Source of the DNA: an uncultured Dehalococcoidia bacterium
GTDB taxonomy: Bacteria; Chloroflexota; Dehalococcoidia; GIF9; UBA5629
Direction: 5' to 3'
Length of the DNA stretch: 32,437 nucleotides
Assembly: GCA_937975645.1 (NCBI GenBank)
Contig: CALJTV010000025.1
Coordinates: 1 to 32,437, forward strand
Part shown: positions 1-8,614 of the stretch, one piece after another
Position numbering within the stretch: position 1 is the first letter of the stretch
Layout of the letters: each line of letters opens with the position of its first letter
The notes under the pieces: generated by a model
What the model was told of the DNA's origin: nothing
The model's database searches: none
Seen by the model: only the letters and a program-made list of their open reading frames with translations
Made by a program: the position numbers and the translations under genes

Positions 1-699
1 GGCGTTACGCGGCATGCCGCGTAACGCCGGGCTGCTCTGGATAATACCTTTATGGAACAGCCCTTTAGCCGAAGGCATAGTCAGCAGCAGGCTTACCTTT
101 CTGCCGCCGCCAGATTCCCCAAAGATGGTGACACTATTTGGGTCACCGCCGAACGCCTCTATGTTATCGCGTACCCATTGCAGGGCAAGCACTATGTCCA
201 GCATACCCGCCATTCCAGAACCAGCGTATTCCTCGCCAGCAATATCTGCGAGGTGCAGGAACCCGAAGACGTTGAGGCGGTGGTTGATGGTCAGTACTAC
301 AACGTCACCACGTTTGACCAGATTTGTACCATCATAAATTGCAGACGAGCCCGAACCAGCGGCAAAGCCCCCACCATGTAACCATACCATCACCGGGCGC
401 TTGTTACCGCCCCCGATAACCGATGTCCACACGTTGAGTACCAGGCAGTCTTCACCCTGGACCAAGGCCTGGGCACTGCCCAGGACGGTATTTTCGGTAG
501 ACTGTCTCCACTGCGGACAACTTGGTCCGAACTCAAGGGCGTCCCGCACACCAGCCCACGGTTCTGGTGGCACTGGAGGCAGGAAACGGCGTCTACCACC
601 AGTGGGGGCACCATAAGGGATGCCCCTGAAAACAAAGACTCCCCCCTCTTTAGCGCCGCGCACTTTTCCGGCAGTCGTATTCACAATCACATCGCTCAT
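1..699 (-). CDS. Type-B carboxylesterase, N-terminal 233 residues (runs off left edge)
   Basis: Reading the minus strand from ATG at 699 gives 233 uninterrupted codons to the window edge; the C-terminal half is missing. It is an alpha/beta-hydrolase of the carboxylesterase type B family, which hydrolyses carboxylic esters through a Ser-Glu-His triad. Visible are the N-terminal [11 protein letters not shown] block, the [10 protein letters not shown] motif, a canonical oxyanion-hole HGGGF near residue 109, and the nucleophile elbow GESGGG with Ser196. The catalytic Glu and His lie beyond the edge. No signal peptide is seen, so it is probably cytoplasmic. It starts 16 nt after the stop of the paralogous esterase upstream, so the two likely share a transcript. 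Substrate cannot be told from sequence. Confidence 0.9.
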   Translation of the reverse strand, partial: MSDVIVNTTAGKVRGAKEGGVFVFRGIPYGAPTGGRRRFLPPVPPEPWAGVRDALEFGPSCPQWRQSTENTVLGSAQALVQGEDCLVLNVWTSVIGGGNKRPVMVWLHGGGFAAGSGSSAIYDGTNLVKRGDVVVLTINHRLNVFGFLHLADIAGEEYAGSGMAGMLDIVLALQWVRDNIEAFGGDPNSVTIFGESGGGRKVSLLLTMPSAKGLFHKGIIQSSPALRGMPRNA

Positions 700-715
700 T
701 TCGTCACCGTCCTTG

Positions 716-2290
716 TTATGCTTCCACCCAGCGGCGTATCGGCATACCCTCCCAGGCATCCAGTTCTTCACGTGCTGGGTCATATTCCAGACGGCACGGC
801 ACATCCAATACCATGGTTGCCCGCTTCTCCAGGGTGTAGGGTTCCCACTGTGGTATTCCCAGATGGTTGGGGGTGCCGCTGCGGGCAAAGGCAGTCCAGG
901 CTTCACTCATTGCCGCCGCCATCTGATATTTGTCAGGCCTGTCACCGGTAAAGGGCACATCATCGGTATTGTCAAAAACAAATGGGATTTCAGTGCCATG
1001 CCCTGCTTTCAGCAGCCCGCCCAGAAAATTGGAGACATAGGTGAACAGATACATGTAGACCGGGGCAGTGCCACCGTGCAGTTTACGCTCCGCCAGCCGC
1101 ACCGTCAGCCGGCGGAAAGCCTCACTGGTTATGCCCACATACAGGTCCCAGGGAGTGTCATTGGGGCGCGTCTTCCTGTAGGTACCAAGCACACGGTCTA
1201 TTTTTTCACCCAGCAGAGGCACCAGCCGTTGACGCATCTCCTCTTCTGTCAGTCGACGGCGCCGAGGGTCTGCAGCAACATAGGTGGCATTCTCGTCCCT
1301 TGTAGTACCTATTATCAGCGGAATATCCGCCGCAGTGGGTGCAGCCACGGGGTCGAAGGGGTGGGCTGGCAGATAATGTCTGTCCACCACCGGTTGTAGC
1401 AACATCAGGTCGTTCATCACCCTACCTGTGAAGCCGACCCTCGGCTTCTCCGATACGTTGTTGGCGGCAAATAGTAGCTGCGGTGGCGGCACCTGCTGGA
1501 GCTTATGTATTTCATTTACTTTAATGCCGAGCTTATCCAGCAAGCGTTCGGCATATTCTGTGGCATCCTTGCGCTCGATGCCGCGGGTTGCAGGCCCGCT
1601 CTGAATGATACAGCGGCGGAACAGGCCTCTGGCTGCAGGCATTGCCATCAGAAAGCTCACCTTGGCGCCGCCGCCTGACTGTCCAAAGATAGTCACGTTG
1701 TCGGGGTCACCGCCAAAGTATTCAATATTGTCCTTGACCCACTTCAAAGCAAGCACTATGTCCAGTTCCCCGGCGATGCCCGACCCCTTAAATTCTTCAC
1801 CGGCTATTTCCTCCAGGTACAGGTAACCGAAGACATTGAGGCGGTGGTTGATAGAGACGACCACGACGTTGCCGCGCCTCGACAAGTTAGCGCCATTATA
1901 CATGGTCTCCGAAGCGGCACCGCCATAATGACCGCGTCCATGCAGCCACACCATCACTGGGCGTTTACCGCCATCCTTTATTGCCGGTGTCCAGACATTC
2001 AAGACTAGGCAGTTCTCACTCTGGGGCAGGTACCTGATGTGTCCTTCGGTGCGGGCATGTCCATAGGCATCGCTCCGGGATTCATCGACAAGGAAGCCCG
2101 TCTGGTAACAGATGGGACCGAAATCGCCGGCATATTTTACGCCAGCCCAGGGCTCAGCGGGCTCGGGCGGTCGAAACCGCCTGTGTCCACCTGTGGGGGC
2201 ACCATAGGGAATGCCCTTGAAAGATAGGACGCCCCTTTCTAGCAGCCCGCAGACTTTTCCTGCAGCGGTCTCAACAATTATTTCTTCCAT
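716..2290 (-). CDS. Type-B carboxylesterase, full length (524 aa)
   Basis: Full-length carboxylesterase type B, an ester hydrolase. The nucleophile elbow is GQSGGG (Ser205); the acid is probably Glu333 in GTTRDEN and the base His431 in [10 protein letters not shown]. The family blocks [12 protein letters not shown] and [12 protein letters not shown] are present. The oxyanion-hole motif reads HGRGHYGG (residues 117-124) where the family normally has HGGGF/W, so one glycine is an arginine; the neighbouring paralog keeps HGGGF. ATG at 2290 is preceded by a strong GGGAGGAG ribosome binding site. No export signal is visible. It lies first in a two-esterase operon and is clearly related to the second gene, indicating a tandem duplication. 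Substrate is unknown. Confidence 0.93.
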   Translation of the reverse strand: MEEIIVETAAGKVCGLLERGVLSFKGIPYGAPTGGHRRFRPPEPAEPWAGVKYAGDFGPICYQTGFLVDESRSDAYGHARTEGHIRYLPQSENCLVLNVWTPAIKDGGKRPVMVWLHGRGHYGGAASETMYNGANLSRRGNVVVVSINHRLNVFGYLYLEEIAGEEFKGSGIAGELDIVLALKWVKDNIEYFGGDPDNVTIFGQSGGGAKVSFLMAMPAARGLFRRCIIQSGPATRGIERKDATEYAERLLDKLGIKVNEIHKLQQVPPPQLLFAANNVSEKPRVGFTGRVMNDLMLLQPVVDRHYLPAHPFDPVAAPTAADIPLIIGTTRDENATYVAADPRRRRLTEEEMRQRLVPLLGEKIDRVLGTYRKTRPNDTPWDLYVGITSEAFRRLTVRLAERKLHGGTAPVYMYLFTYVSNFLGGLLKAGHGTEIPFVFDNTDDVPFTGDRPDKYQMAAAMSEAWTAFARSGTPNHLGIPQWEPYTLEKRATMVLDVPCRLEYDPAREELDAWEGMPIRRWVEA

Positions 2291-2675
2291 ATCACTCCTC
2301 CCAAAAATTTTGTCCTGGAACTCGAACCATTGGCTGCTGACAAGTAACTAAAGGGTCGCTAGATTTTACACATAATGACTACGCCTACACAACTTGGTCT
2401 TTCAAGGGATGCTGTTGACCCCGGAAGACATGTTGACAAATATTGAGCGCTATAGACTTCACTACTCCCAGGCGCCCGAAAAAGAGTCCAGTCGCCACCG
2501 AGGTCTTCTTGTAGCCCGGGTGGAACCGGACCTTCATATTGTCCTACTCCCACTATACCAGTACCTGGTATGTCTGCACCCCACGCTCGTCCGCCGGAAA
2601 GCAGCGCATGAAAAACACAAAAGCAAGGAGATGGCTCCATCAGGGGGGACTTGCCTTCCTGACAGTAGACTTCGT
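2291..2675. other. Gene-free gap between esterase operon and TspO-like gene
   Basis: This 385-nt stretch separates two minus-strand genes. Short open frames exist on both strands but none has a ribosome binding site with recognisable protein content. It should hold the esterase promoter; a TAAAAT lies near 2361-2366 on the minus strand with no good -35, so I do not assign one. No terminator hairpin with a T-run was found. Confidence 0.5.
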
Positions 2676-3467
2676 TTAGTATACCCTTCGCCTGGCCGCT
2701 TGGACTATTATTCCGACTGTGATAATGACCAGTCCCGCCATGGCAGCATATACCACACCCTGGGCAGGAACCTCAGGAAGGGAAAGACGTTTCAGTAATA
2801 TCCCCAGCAGTGCCCAATCAACCACAAGGCAGAAATAGATGTCCCTTCTTGACAGGAGCACCGACAGTGCAATCGCAATACCGACAACGATCACCACCAC
2901 CGCCCAGAACTGCTCGCCAAGACCGAATGTGCCCCACCCGATATCCACGAGCAAGGCGGTCACATTGGCGACCGTGGCTATGGTGATCCATCCCAGGTAC
3001 ACACTGAAAGGAAGGTGCACCAAGTACCTCTCAGCCATATTCACATCTGGTCTACCAACTTGCAGCCTGAGATAAATTGCCATCAGCAACCCCAGCAGCA
3101 CTAGCATTATGACCAATGACAGAGGCACGATTTCATAGTGCCAGGCAAATATCCAGGCAACGTTAGCAAGGCAGGAGACAAAAAACAGCAGCCCGATTCT
3201 CCGTATAAAGACACCCCTTTGAGAGTCCCTGCGGACAGAGGGTATCAGTTGATATACGACAAAGATAGCAAGCAGCAGGTAGATTATCCCCCAGATGGAA
3301 AAGGTCAACCCTGCTGGCACAAATAGGTTGGGGTAGAGATCGGACAGCTCTCCGGTGGTCCTGTTGTTTATGGGCAGAGCGTTAGCCAGCCCATTGACGA
3401 CTATGGTGCCAAGGAACCCCAGCAGGTTAAGGAGCGAAAATGCCAGCGCAGACCGATTCTTATTCAC
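2676..3467 (-). CDS. TspO/MBR-like (tryptophan-rich sensory) membrane protein, long form
   Basis: A 263-residue, highly hydrophobic protein with about seven or eight predicted membrane spans. The stretch LFVPAGLTFSIWGIIYLLL (about residues 48-66) matches the conserved TspO/MBR motif of an aromatic or proline residue followed by FSIWGIIY, and a second Trp-rich part follows (FAWHYEI near 108). Classical bacterial TspO has about 160 residues and five helices; this belongs to the longer bacterial variant usually annotated as tryptophan-rich sensory protein. TspO proteins bind porphyrins and other ligands, but no ligand can be inferred here. The start is GTG at 3467; the upstream Shine-Dalgarno (GAGCGGGA) is weak. 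The gene stands alone. Confidence 0.75.
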   Translation of the reverse strand: MNKNRSALAFSLLNLLGFLGTIVVNGLANALPINNRTTGELSDLYPNLFVPAGLTFSIWGIIYLLLAIFVVYQLIPSVRRDSQRGVFIRRIGLLFFVSCLANVAWIFAWHYEIVPLSLVIMLVLLGLLMAIYLRLQVGRPDVNMAERYLVHLPFSVYLGWITIATVANVTALLVDIGWGTFGLGEQFWAVVVIVVGIAIALSVLLSRRDIYFCLVVDWALLGILLKRLSLPEVPAQGVVYAAMAGLVIITVGIIVQAARRRVY

Positions 3468-3779
3468 AGATTCCCGCTCACCATATTTAAGACACTGCGG
3501 CTCGGGCTTTGCGCTATCTACCGCAGGGTCTTTTCCGCTATTCTACACCACCCCCACTGCAGTAGCAAGAACAGCGCTACCTGTGACGAGTACACAGGCT
3601 TCCCTATCTTCTCGAGAAGGTATATAATTAGAAACGACTTCACTCAGCCACTGGCTATTCACCACCGGAGGAGTTTGAGCAACTAATAGTCAATCAACAG
3701 AAGAGCCACTTACCCCGCCAGGCTCTCCTAACCCCATCCGTCCAGTCATAGGGGTGCAGTCCAAAAGGAGGTTTACTAA
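3468..3779. other. Divergent intergenic region upstream of the DUF169 gene
   Basis: 312 nt between the divergent TspO-like and DUF169 genes. It contains no credible reading frame. A perfect -10-like TATAAT at 3623-3628 (plus) is the best promoter candidate for the downstream cluster, but no convincing -35 lies 16-18 nt upstream. AAAAGGAGG ending near 3771 is the ribosome binding site of the next gene. Confidence 0.5.
3623..3628 (+). promoter_or_regulatory. Candidate -10 element for the DUF169-led cluster
   Basis: TATAAT lies about 150 nt upstream of the DUF169 start. No TTGACA-like box is at the right distance, so this rests on one hexamer only. Confidence 0.3.
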
Positions 3780-4559
3780 ATGGAACTGAAAGAGAAATTG
3801 GAGGAAATCGAGGCGAAAATTAATTATCACATACGTCCTGCAACCTTCCCCATGGCTGTACGTTTTGTTGATGAAAAAGATGTGCCCGCTGGTTTCAGGC
3901 GTCCAAAGCGCGACTTTGGGTATACCATACCGTTGTGCCTAGGATTCTCAATGGCTAGAAGATACGGATGGAAAATTGCCATGGGAATAGAAGACCATCA
4001 GTGCACTACTGCTGTCGTGAGTACCGGCATCGGCGCCCCTAAGAAACGCCTGCTTGAGGGCGAATTCAAAATCCCTCCTTGGGAAGACAACAAGGAGGAG
4101 AGAGCAAAGATGTTCAAGCTGTTGCCTAAGCTCCCCTACAAGAAAGGCAAGGTGATACTCATATCGCCACTAAGGAGAGCGGACTTCGAACCTGAGCTTA
4201 TTATAGTCTACGGTAATCCCGCTCAGGTACAGGTAATGGTAGAAGGACTACATAAGTTGTGGGAGGGACGGCCAATGATTTCTGCCTGCAATTCCCTGGT
4301 GACCATAACCCTTCTTAATAACGACCACAACATCGCTTTGCCATGTCCTGCTGAACACCAAGTTGCCGCTACTCAAGATGACGAGATGGCATATGCAATA
4401 CCATTCAACAAGGTGGATGAAATGATAAAGGGGCTTGAGTTACTTCATAAAGTTGGGCTTAGATATCCGACCCCTACCTTTCTGCAATATCAGCCATTCT
4501 ATCCGCCTGCCTACGCCGAGAGCATGGCTTATCTTTGCTCAGATGAGGATGAACCCTAG
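3780..4559 (+). CDS. DUF169 family protein (259 aa)
   Basis: Recognised as DUF169 (COG2043 type), an uncharacterised family common in anaerobic archaea and bacteria. Family-like features seen are the N-terminal RPATFPMAVRF block (residues 19-29), Cys53 and Cys75 in the first half (EDHQCTTA), the IIVYGNPAQVQVMVEGL segment (141-157), and the late pattern with Cys170 (ISAC) and Cys189 (LPCPAEH) followed by DDEMAYAIP. The conserved cysteines suggest a metal or Fe-S centre, but function is unknown. No membrane span or signal is present. The start has an excellent AAAAGGAGG site. It opens a same-strand series of redox and metal-linked genes in a visibly AT-richer segment than the rest of the window. 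Confidence 0.8.
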   Translation: MELKEKLEEIEAKINYHIRPATFPMAVRFVDEKDVPAGFRRPKRDFGYTIPLCLGFSMARRYGWKIAMGIEDHQCTTAVVSTGIGAPKKRLLEGEFKIPPWEDNKEERAKMFKLLPKLPYKKGKVILISPLRRADFEPELIIVYGNPAQVQVMVEGLHKLWEGRPMISACNSLVTITLLNNDHNIALPCPAEHQVAATQDDEMAYAIPFNKVDEMIKGLELLHKVGLRYPTPTFLQYQPFYPPAYAESMAYLCSDEDEP

Positions 4560-4711
4560 GATGCTGTAGGAGATAGTGCGAGAAAAAGCTTATGTGCCGG
4601 TTCAAGCCTGGACGCAGTGTCCGTTTTAATACAGGCTCTTTCTCCTCCCCCACCCCATTGATATAGCTAACGCTTGAGAAGACAGCAGCTTAGAACCTAG
4701 GGAGGTAAAAA

Positions 4712-5362
4712 ATGACTACTAGTTTTCAGACAATGAGAACAAGAATTGAAGAGCTTCTTAAAAAACATATTGACAAGGATACCGTCGAGGCAAGGTTAAA
4801 AAAGTTAGCATCAGAAGGAATACCCAAGCAGGTGCTTGATAGAGATTACATCATCGAACATAAAAATGAAATTTTGGATCGCGTTCAGAAGCGGGCTGAA
4901 GAATACGAGCAGGTCGCCGGGAGTTGCGCAAAAGCCAGCGCTCTGAGTGTAATGGAAGAGTTTGGACTAGGCAATATGGCAGTCATTTCTGCCCTCGCTG
5001 CATTCCCGGGTATTGCTATTACCGGCGAAACCTGCGGTGGTCTCAGCGGCAGCTTGGCTGCATTGTCACTCTACTTCGGAGGTGAAGACCCCACAGACTT
5101 AGCGGCTAATGCACGTACTATGGTACAAGGTCGCAAGCTTGTGGCACGTTTTCAGGAGACTCTGGGGACCACAAAGTGTTACAACATCCATAAGGATGTG
5201 ATATTCGGCCGATACTATGATATGCTGGATAATCAAGGATTCTCCGATTTTCTCAGGGACAGAGGCCGTGAAAAATGTGGGTTGCCACCAGGAATTGGGG
5301 CTCGCTTGGCCGCCGAAATAATCATCGAAGATATGGAGCTGGCAAAAGCTAAAGGGCGTTAA
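4712..5362 (+). CDS. C-GCAxxG-C-C family redox protein (216 aa)
   Basis: Matches the C_GCAxxG_C_C family, which is named for its spaced cysteines and is thought to bind a cofactor or metal; some members are fused to or sit near redox proteins. Visible elements: Cys72 in GSCAKASALSV, Cys108 in GETCGGLSGSLAALSLYFG, Cys156 in TTKCYNI and Cys189 in REKCG. The N-terminal ~65 residues are charged and helical. No signal peptide or membrane segment is present. The start follows AGGGAGGT. Its neighbours DUF169 and the Fe-S protein have similarly dispersed cysteines, suggesting a shared cofactor or electron-transfer role, which is inference. Confidence 0.8.
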   Translation: MTTSFQTMRTRIEELLKKHIDKDTVEARLKKLASEGIPKQVLDRDYIIEHKNEILDRVQKRAEEYEQVAGSCAKASALSVMEEFGLGNMAVISALAAFPGIAITGETCGGLSGSLAALSLYFGGEDPTDLAANARTMVQGRKLVARFQETLGTTKCYNIHKDVIFGRYYDMLDNQGFSDFLRDRGREKCGLPPGIGARLAAEIIIEDMELAKAKGR

Positions 5363-5662
5363 CTAGAACACGCAGTGAAATAATTCAACAATTGGAAGTA
5401 TTGAATGGGCTAGTCCAGATAGACAAGTGACACTATATATGAGACTATATATGAGATAGTTAATGGACTAGTCCTCGGAGCTGCTAGACTTAGCCAAAGG
5501 ACAGCTGACATATCAAAGGAAGCTCAAAGAAGGTTGAAGTGGAATCACATCTTGAGCCCGCAGGCGAATACTTAAGCGTCCCCATGCCATGCGTGAGCCT
5601 AAGGGCTATGAGGTGGCCTAGCCAGATGACCTGGTCCAGCTAGTTAAGTATGGAGCGGGACA
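5363..5662. other. 300-nt gene-free spacer with short repeats
   Basis: No coding frame is credible here. The region carries two near-identical 13-mers, AATGGGCTAGTCC (5403-5415) and AATGGACTAGTCC (5462-5474), flanking a perfect 12-nt tandem duplication. GGAGCGGGACA before 5663 is the ribosome binding site of the next gene. No terminator is evident. Confidence 0.5.
5433..5456. repeat. Perfect 12-nt tandem duplication
   Basis: CTATATATGAGA occurs twice in direct succession (5433-5444 and 5445-5456), bracketed by the AATGGRCTAGTCC direct repeats at 5403 and 5462. It looks like local slippage or a small insertion scar; no function is assigned. Confidence 0.7.
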
Positions 5663-6208
5663 ATGTTACTCAAGTCATATACGCTGAAGATCGAGTTTCC
5701 GCCATGCGATTTCTCGGCACAAACAGTCAATGCCATCGCTGAACTGTCCGACGACATCAGCGATGTGCTACCCTACCTTAACGCTGTTATCGGGAAGTGC
5801 ACCTATCTCCCAGATGCCGGCATCCTGCGCTTCAACAAAGAAGGCAAGGCGATAAATGTTTACCCCAGGATGATTGCTGTTGCCAAGCTGAAAGACAAAC
5901 AAGAGGCTAAACAAGTTATTGAATCTCTGAAGGAGCTTATCAATGACACTTGGAGGAGAAGGGACGAGATCAAGCCCAGCTATCAGGGCGCCACTGAACT
6001 TAAGGTGCGAGATATTTATAACCTTCTGCCAGGAACAAACTGCAAGCAATGCGGGCTGCCAACCTGCTTCGCTTTCGCTGCCAAGCTCATAAAGGGGCAG
6101 ATTGAGATTGCGAAGTGCGCCCCTATTTACGCAGACCAGTATGCCCAAAAACGAGAGAGGCTTATGGAACTACTGGAAAGACATGGTTACCTTAACAAAG
6201 ACAGGTGA
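5663..6208 (+). CDS. Fe-S cluster domain protein, putative 4Fe-4S (181 aa)
   Basis: The C-terminal third contains the small Fe-S domain (PF04060 type) also found in the corrinoid Fe-S subunit of acetyl-CoA synthase: NCKQCGLPTCFAFA with Cys127, Cys130 and Cys135, then Cys152 in IAKCAPIY, a C-x2-C-x4-C-x16-C pattern fitting one [4Fe-4S] cluster. The N-terminal ~105 residues form an uncharacterised domain seen with this motif in anaerobes. It is probably a cytoplasmic electron carrier. The start has a GGAGCGGGA site. Its stop overlaps the GTG of the FmdE-like gene by four bases (GTGA), so the two are translationally coupled and probably act together. The physiological partner is unknown. Confidence 0.82.
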   Translation: MLLKSYTLKIEFPPCDFSAQTVNAIAELSDDISDVLPYLNAVIGKCTYLPDAGILRFNKEGKAINVYPRMIAVAKLKDKQEAKQVIESLKELINDTWRRRDEIKPSYQGATELKVRDIYNLLPGTNCKQCGLPTCFAFAAKLIKGQIEIAKCAPIYADQYAQKRERLMELLERHGYLNKDR

Positions 6209-6858
6209 GCAAAGATAATAAACTAAGCGTGAAAAAGGATAAAAACAAGGACAGCCAATATGTTCCCCCGGAGTGGGCATTCGAGTTTCACGGACACCGT
6301 TGTCCCTTTATGCCCATTGGTTACCGGATGGGCAAACTGGCACTGGAATACTTAGGGATAGAGCGTGAGAAGGACCACGGTTTCTTTGTGTTCCCTGAAA
6401 TCGGCGAGGGTCATCCGCAGACCTGCATGGTAGATGGGATACAGATAGCCACCGGTGCCACCTATGGTAAGTTGCTCATGGAAAAGACATTTTATGGCAA
6501 ACTTGCCGCTACCTTCTATCATCCCCAAAAAGGAGCGGTGCGATATTCGCTAAAACCTGATTTCATAGACGAGATGGGTAAATTTGAGTTCTTTGCCTAT
6601 CGCAAGCGTGGCGTTGAACCATCCCAGATTCCTGAATCAGTGGCAAATGAGGTTATTGACTGGTCTTATGAACAGCCGCATGAAAAAGTTTTTGATGTCA
6701 CCAAGCGTCCGGACTTCAAATTTAGTCCACCCAAGGGTTCATTTAATAAAGCGAAGTGCAGCATTTGCGGCGAGTATGTGTTTGAGAGGTATTTGCGCCA
6801 GAAGGATGGGCAGCTGGTGTGTATTCCATGTTCAGGGTACGAGAAAAATAAAAAATAG
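6205..6858 (+). CDS. FmdE family protein with C-terminal zinc ribbon (217 aa)
   Basis: FmdE-type domain (named after a formylmethanofuran dehydrogenase-associated protein; exact role unsettled). The signature FHGHRCPFMPIGYRMG is at residues 28-43, with His29, His31 and Cys33; TCMVDGIQIATGATYGK at 73-89 supplies Cys74 and the conserved G-T-Y-G-K pattern. A C-terminal zinc ribbon uses Cys185, Cys188, Cys206 and Cys209. The start is GTG, overlapping the upstream stop, which is typical of tight coupling. Stand-alone FmdE-zinc ribbon proteins occur in many anaerobes that lack methanogenesis and often neighbour molybdenum or Fe-S enzymes, so methanofuran chemistry should not be assumed. Length fits the family. 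Confidence 0.85.
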   Translation: MSKDNKLSVKKDKNKDSQYVPPEWAFEFHGHRCPFMPIGYRMGKLALEYLGIEREKDHGFFVFPEIGEGHPQTCMVDGIQIATGATYGKLLMEKTFYGKLAATFYHPQKGAVRYSLKPDFIDEMGKFEFFAYRKRGVEPSQIPESVANEVIDWSYEQPHEKVFDVTKRPDFKFSPPKGSFNKAKCSICGEYVFERYLRQKDGQLVCIPCSGYEKNKK

Positions 6859-6957
6859 GTTCTCTTGTTTTAACAGCGGGTTCGATGAACGATGTCTACC
6901 TCTAGTTAATTATAGCCATGAAGCTAGGATGAGGTTGTACCAACGAGGAGTAGCACC

Positions 6958-7708
6958 ATATTAACCAACACCATTGCTGGAATTGCCACCTTTGGTTTTA
7001 CTACGGTCTTAACCATAGCAGGTGTGGGCGCAGCCTTCATCTTGATTCCCGTATTTTTATCCCTGGGAGTTCCGCTTCTGACTGCTATGTCAACTGCCCT
7101 TTTGCTGAATTCAATTGCCATGATTTTTGCTTCAATAAGCTATGCCAGGGAAAAGCTTATTCTCTTTAAGACTGCGATTCCCATACTGGTCGTTGCCACA
7201 ATACTTTCACCTCTCGGGGCTCAAATTGCCGAACATTTGCCAGAAGGTTCGCTCAAGTGGTTGTTTGTAGGTTTTCTCGTTTTCGCTGGCTCGATGATGT
7301 TATTCTACAAGGCAAAAGAGAGGCAGGTTGAAGCCAGCACCAAAAGGTCGGTCGGCTATGGAGTGGGTGTTGGTTCTCTGGCAGGGTATCTAGGTGGCCT
7401 CTTGGGTGTGGGCGGAGGAAATTTCATTGTGCCGGTTCTGGTCTGGCTGGGATTTAATCCTAAGAAAGCGGCAGCTACTACAGCTTTCGTCGTAATATTT
7501 TCTTCCCTCTCTGGATTTCTTGGCCATGCAAGCCTGGGTAATATAAATCTCTGGCTTTTATCCTTATGTGCAGTGGGATCTATCTCAGGCGCAATATTAG
7601 GAGCCTATTTAATGACTAAGAGGTTAAGTGCCAGTCAGGTAAAAACTGGCTATAGGTATAATACTGTATTTAATCGCAATTAAGATGATTTGGGATTTAT
7701 TGCGATGA
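6958..7708 (+). pseudogene. TSUP sulfite/sulfonate-type permease, ATA start and frameshifted near the C-terminus
   Basis: TSUP (TauE/SafE) family permeases move sulfur oxyanions, organosulfonates or related acids. The protein has the family repeat: an N-terminal half with AGVGAAFILIPVFLSLGVP and a second half with GGLLGVGGGNFIVPVLVWLG. Homology-like sequence extends upstream of the first usable GTG (7024) to an ATA at 6958, placed 7 nt after GAGGAG; no ATG, GTG or TTG is in frame before the stop at 6925. At the 3' end the frame breaks at five As (7641-7645) and stops at 7683. Removing one A restores a typical hydrophobic last helix (LAIGIILYLIAIKMIWDLL) ending at 7708 and a 249-residue protein, the usual family length. 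It could be a real lesion or a sequence error. Confidence 0.75.
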
Positions 7709-7836
7709 CATAGCGAAACAGGCATCCTGTTGGCGAGAAAGGCGTCGTCTAGGTGAGACCAAAGAAAGATGTAGACATGGGGGAGACAATCTATCAATAA
7801 ACGCAAAGATAGTAAAGACAAAAAAGGAGAGATGAC

Positions 7837-8235
7837 ATGAAAGAAGAGCGCGTCCCAGAGAATGCAATATTCTGCTGTTTTGGTTGCATGTCCAGCGTGG
7901 GGACGCTTACTGGTGTGGCAGTGCTTGAGACTTACAGAAAGTTGGATAAAGAGAAAAATGGTCTGTTCTGTACATCAGCTATAGCAGCTGGAGTGCCCAA
8001 GCACCGAAAGACGACTGAGCAAGCTAAAAATATAATTGTTGTTGATGGCTGTTATAACAAATGCGCCACGAAAATTCTGGAAAAGGATGGCATCAAGATA
8101 GATAAGACCCTTAACCTGCTGAAAGATCTGAAGATACCCAAAATAGGGCCGTTCAAGCCTCTTGATTATAAGGAGGAAGACCTGGAAAGGACCGTGAATG
8201 AAATCATAAAACTCTGCGAGGAGGAGACAAAATGA
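7837..8235 (+). CDS. DGC-domain putative zinc-binding protein (132 aa)
   Basis: Matches the DGC domain family (PF08859 type), small proteins predicted to bind zinc through conserved cysteines. Seen are Cys13, Cys14 and Cys17 in FCCFGC, Cys45 in LFCTSAIAAG, and the name-giving Asp70-Gly71-Cys72 in VVDGCYNKCATK with Cys76. Biochemical function is not established. The start has a clean AAAAAGGAGAG site 8 nt upstream. The last codon overlaps the next gene as ATGA, and the permease follows 20 nt after that, so all three are probably one translation unit. Proteins of this type are found near arsenic-type permeases, which fits the downstream gene, but the substrate is inferred only. Confidence 0.8.
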   Translation: MKEERVPENAIFCCFGCMSSVGTLTGVAVLETYRKLDKEKNGLFCTSAIAAGVPKHRKTTEQAKNIIVVDGCYNKCATKILEKDGIKIDKTLNLLKDLKIPKIGPFKPLDYKEEDLERTVNEIIKLCEEETK

Positions 8236-8594
8236 AGATGACAATTGTGTTAGACGGCGGTTTGAAAACATGCTGCTCCAGCTATCCACCAGAATATGTA
8301 CGTGATGTTGTTGCCACTTGGCTACGGGAAGCAGGGGAAGTTAAGGTCGAAGTTGAGGTGATAGACAAGCAGCGAGAGGACTGGCGCCCGGATGACTTGG
8401 CATCTATGGCAGCAAAGCATTTTGGAGATAGGATATATCCTTTAGTCTATTGCGAGGACACCTTGGTATGCATCGGTAGCCTCCCCGACGTAGATGTCCT
8501 GATAGCAATAGCCACTAACCCAGCAGACTTTGCCATTACGGAAGATGATATCAACGAAGCAGCTAAAGAGTATAGCAAAGATTGGGAACAGTGA
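8232..8594 (+). CDS. Small YuzD-like (DUF1462-type) thioredoxin-fold protein (120 aa)
   Basis: Resembles the YuzD family in layout: a first beta strand ending in a cysteine loop (LKTCCSSYPP, Cys14-Cys15), a helix, a second strand (VEVEVIDKQ), then the conserved RIYPLVYCEDTLVCIGSLP block (residues 66-84) that corresponds to the YPLVxxED...G.P pattern. This suggests a thioredoxin-like fold without the classical CxxC; the vicinal Cys-Cys pair could bind a thiophilic metal or metalloid, which is inference. Starts with ATG overlapping the DGC gene stop. It sits between the DGC protein and the permease, so a shuttle or chaperone role for the transported ion is plausible but unproven. Confidence 0.6.
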   Translation: MKMTIVLDGGLKTCCSSYPPEYVRDVVATWLREAGEVKVEVEVIDKQREDWRPDDLASMAAKHFGDRIYPLVYCEDTLVCIGSLPDVDVLIAIATNPADFAITEDDINEAAKEYSKDWEQ

Positions 8595-8614
8595 TATGTA
8601 AGGAGGGTGGGCAA

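Noticed and set aside
620..1399. 259-codon plus-strand open frame over the esterase region
   Set aside because: It lies antisense to two recognisable esterases; the amino-acid pattern is shadow-like and there is no ribosome binding site.
2316..2333. tRNA T-loop-like GGTTCGAGTTCCA on the minus strand
   Set aside because: The T-stem does not pair, and there is no D-arm, anticodon arm, acceptor stem or CCA around it.
2394..2798. 134-codon plus-strand frame between esterase and TspO-like genes
   Set aside because: Partly antisense to the TspO-like gene, no ribosome binding site and no recognisable domain.
5407..5419. TGGGCTAGTCCAG also present at 29614-29626
   Set aside because: A shared 13-mer is expected several times by chance in a window of this size; contexts differ.
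7641..7660. Programmed ribosomal frameshift in the TSUP gene
   Set aside because: The needed shift is +1 and no slow or stop codon sits there; a -1 shift reaches a stop at once. Five As are too short for transcriptional slippage.
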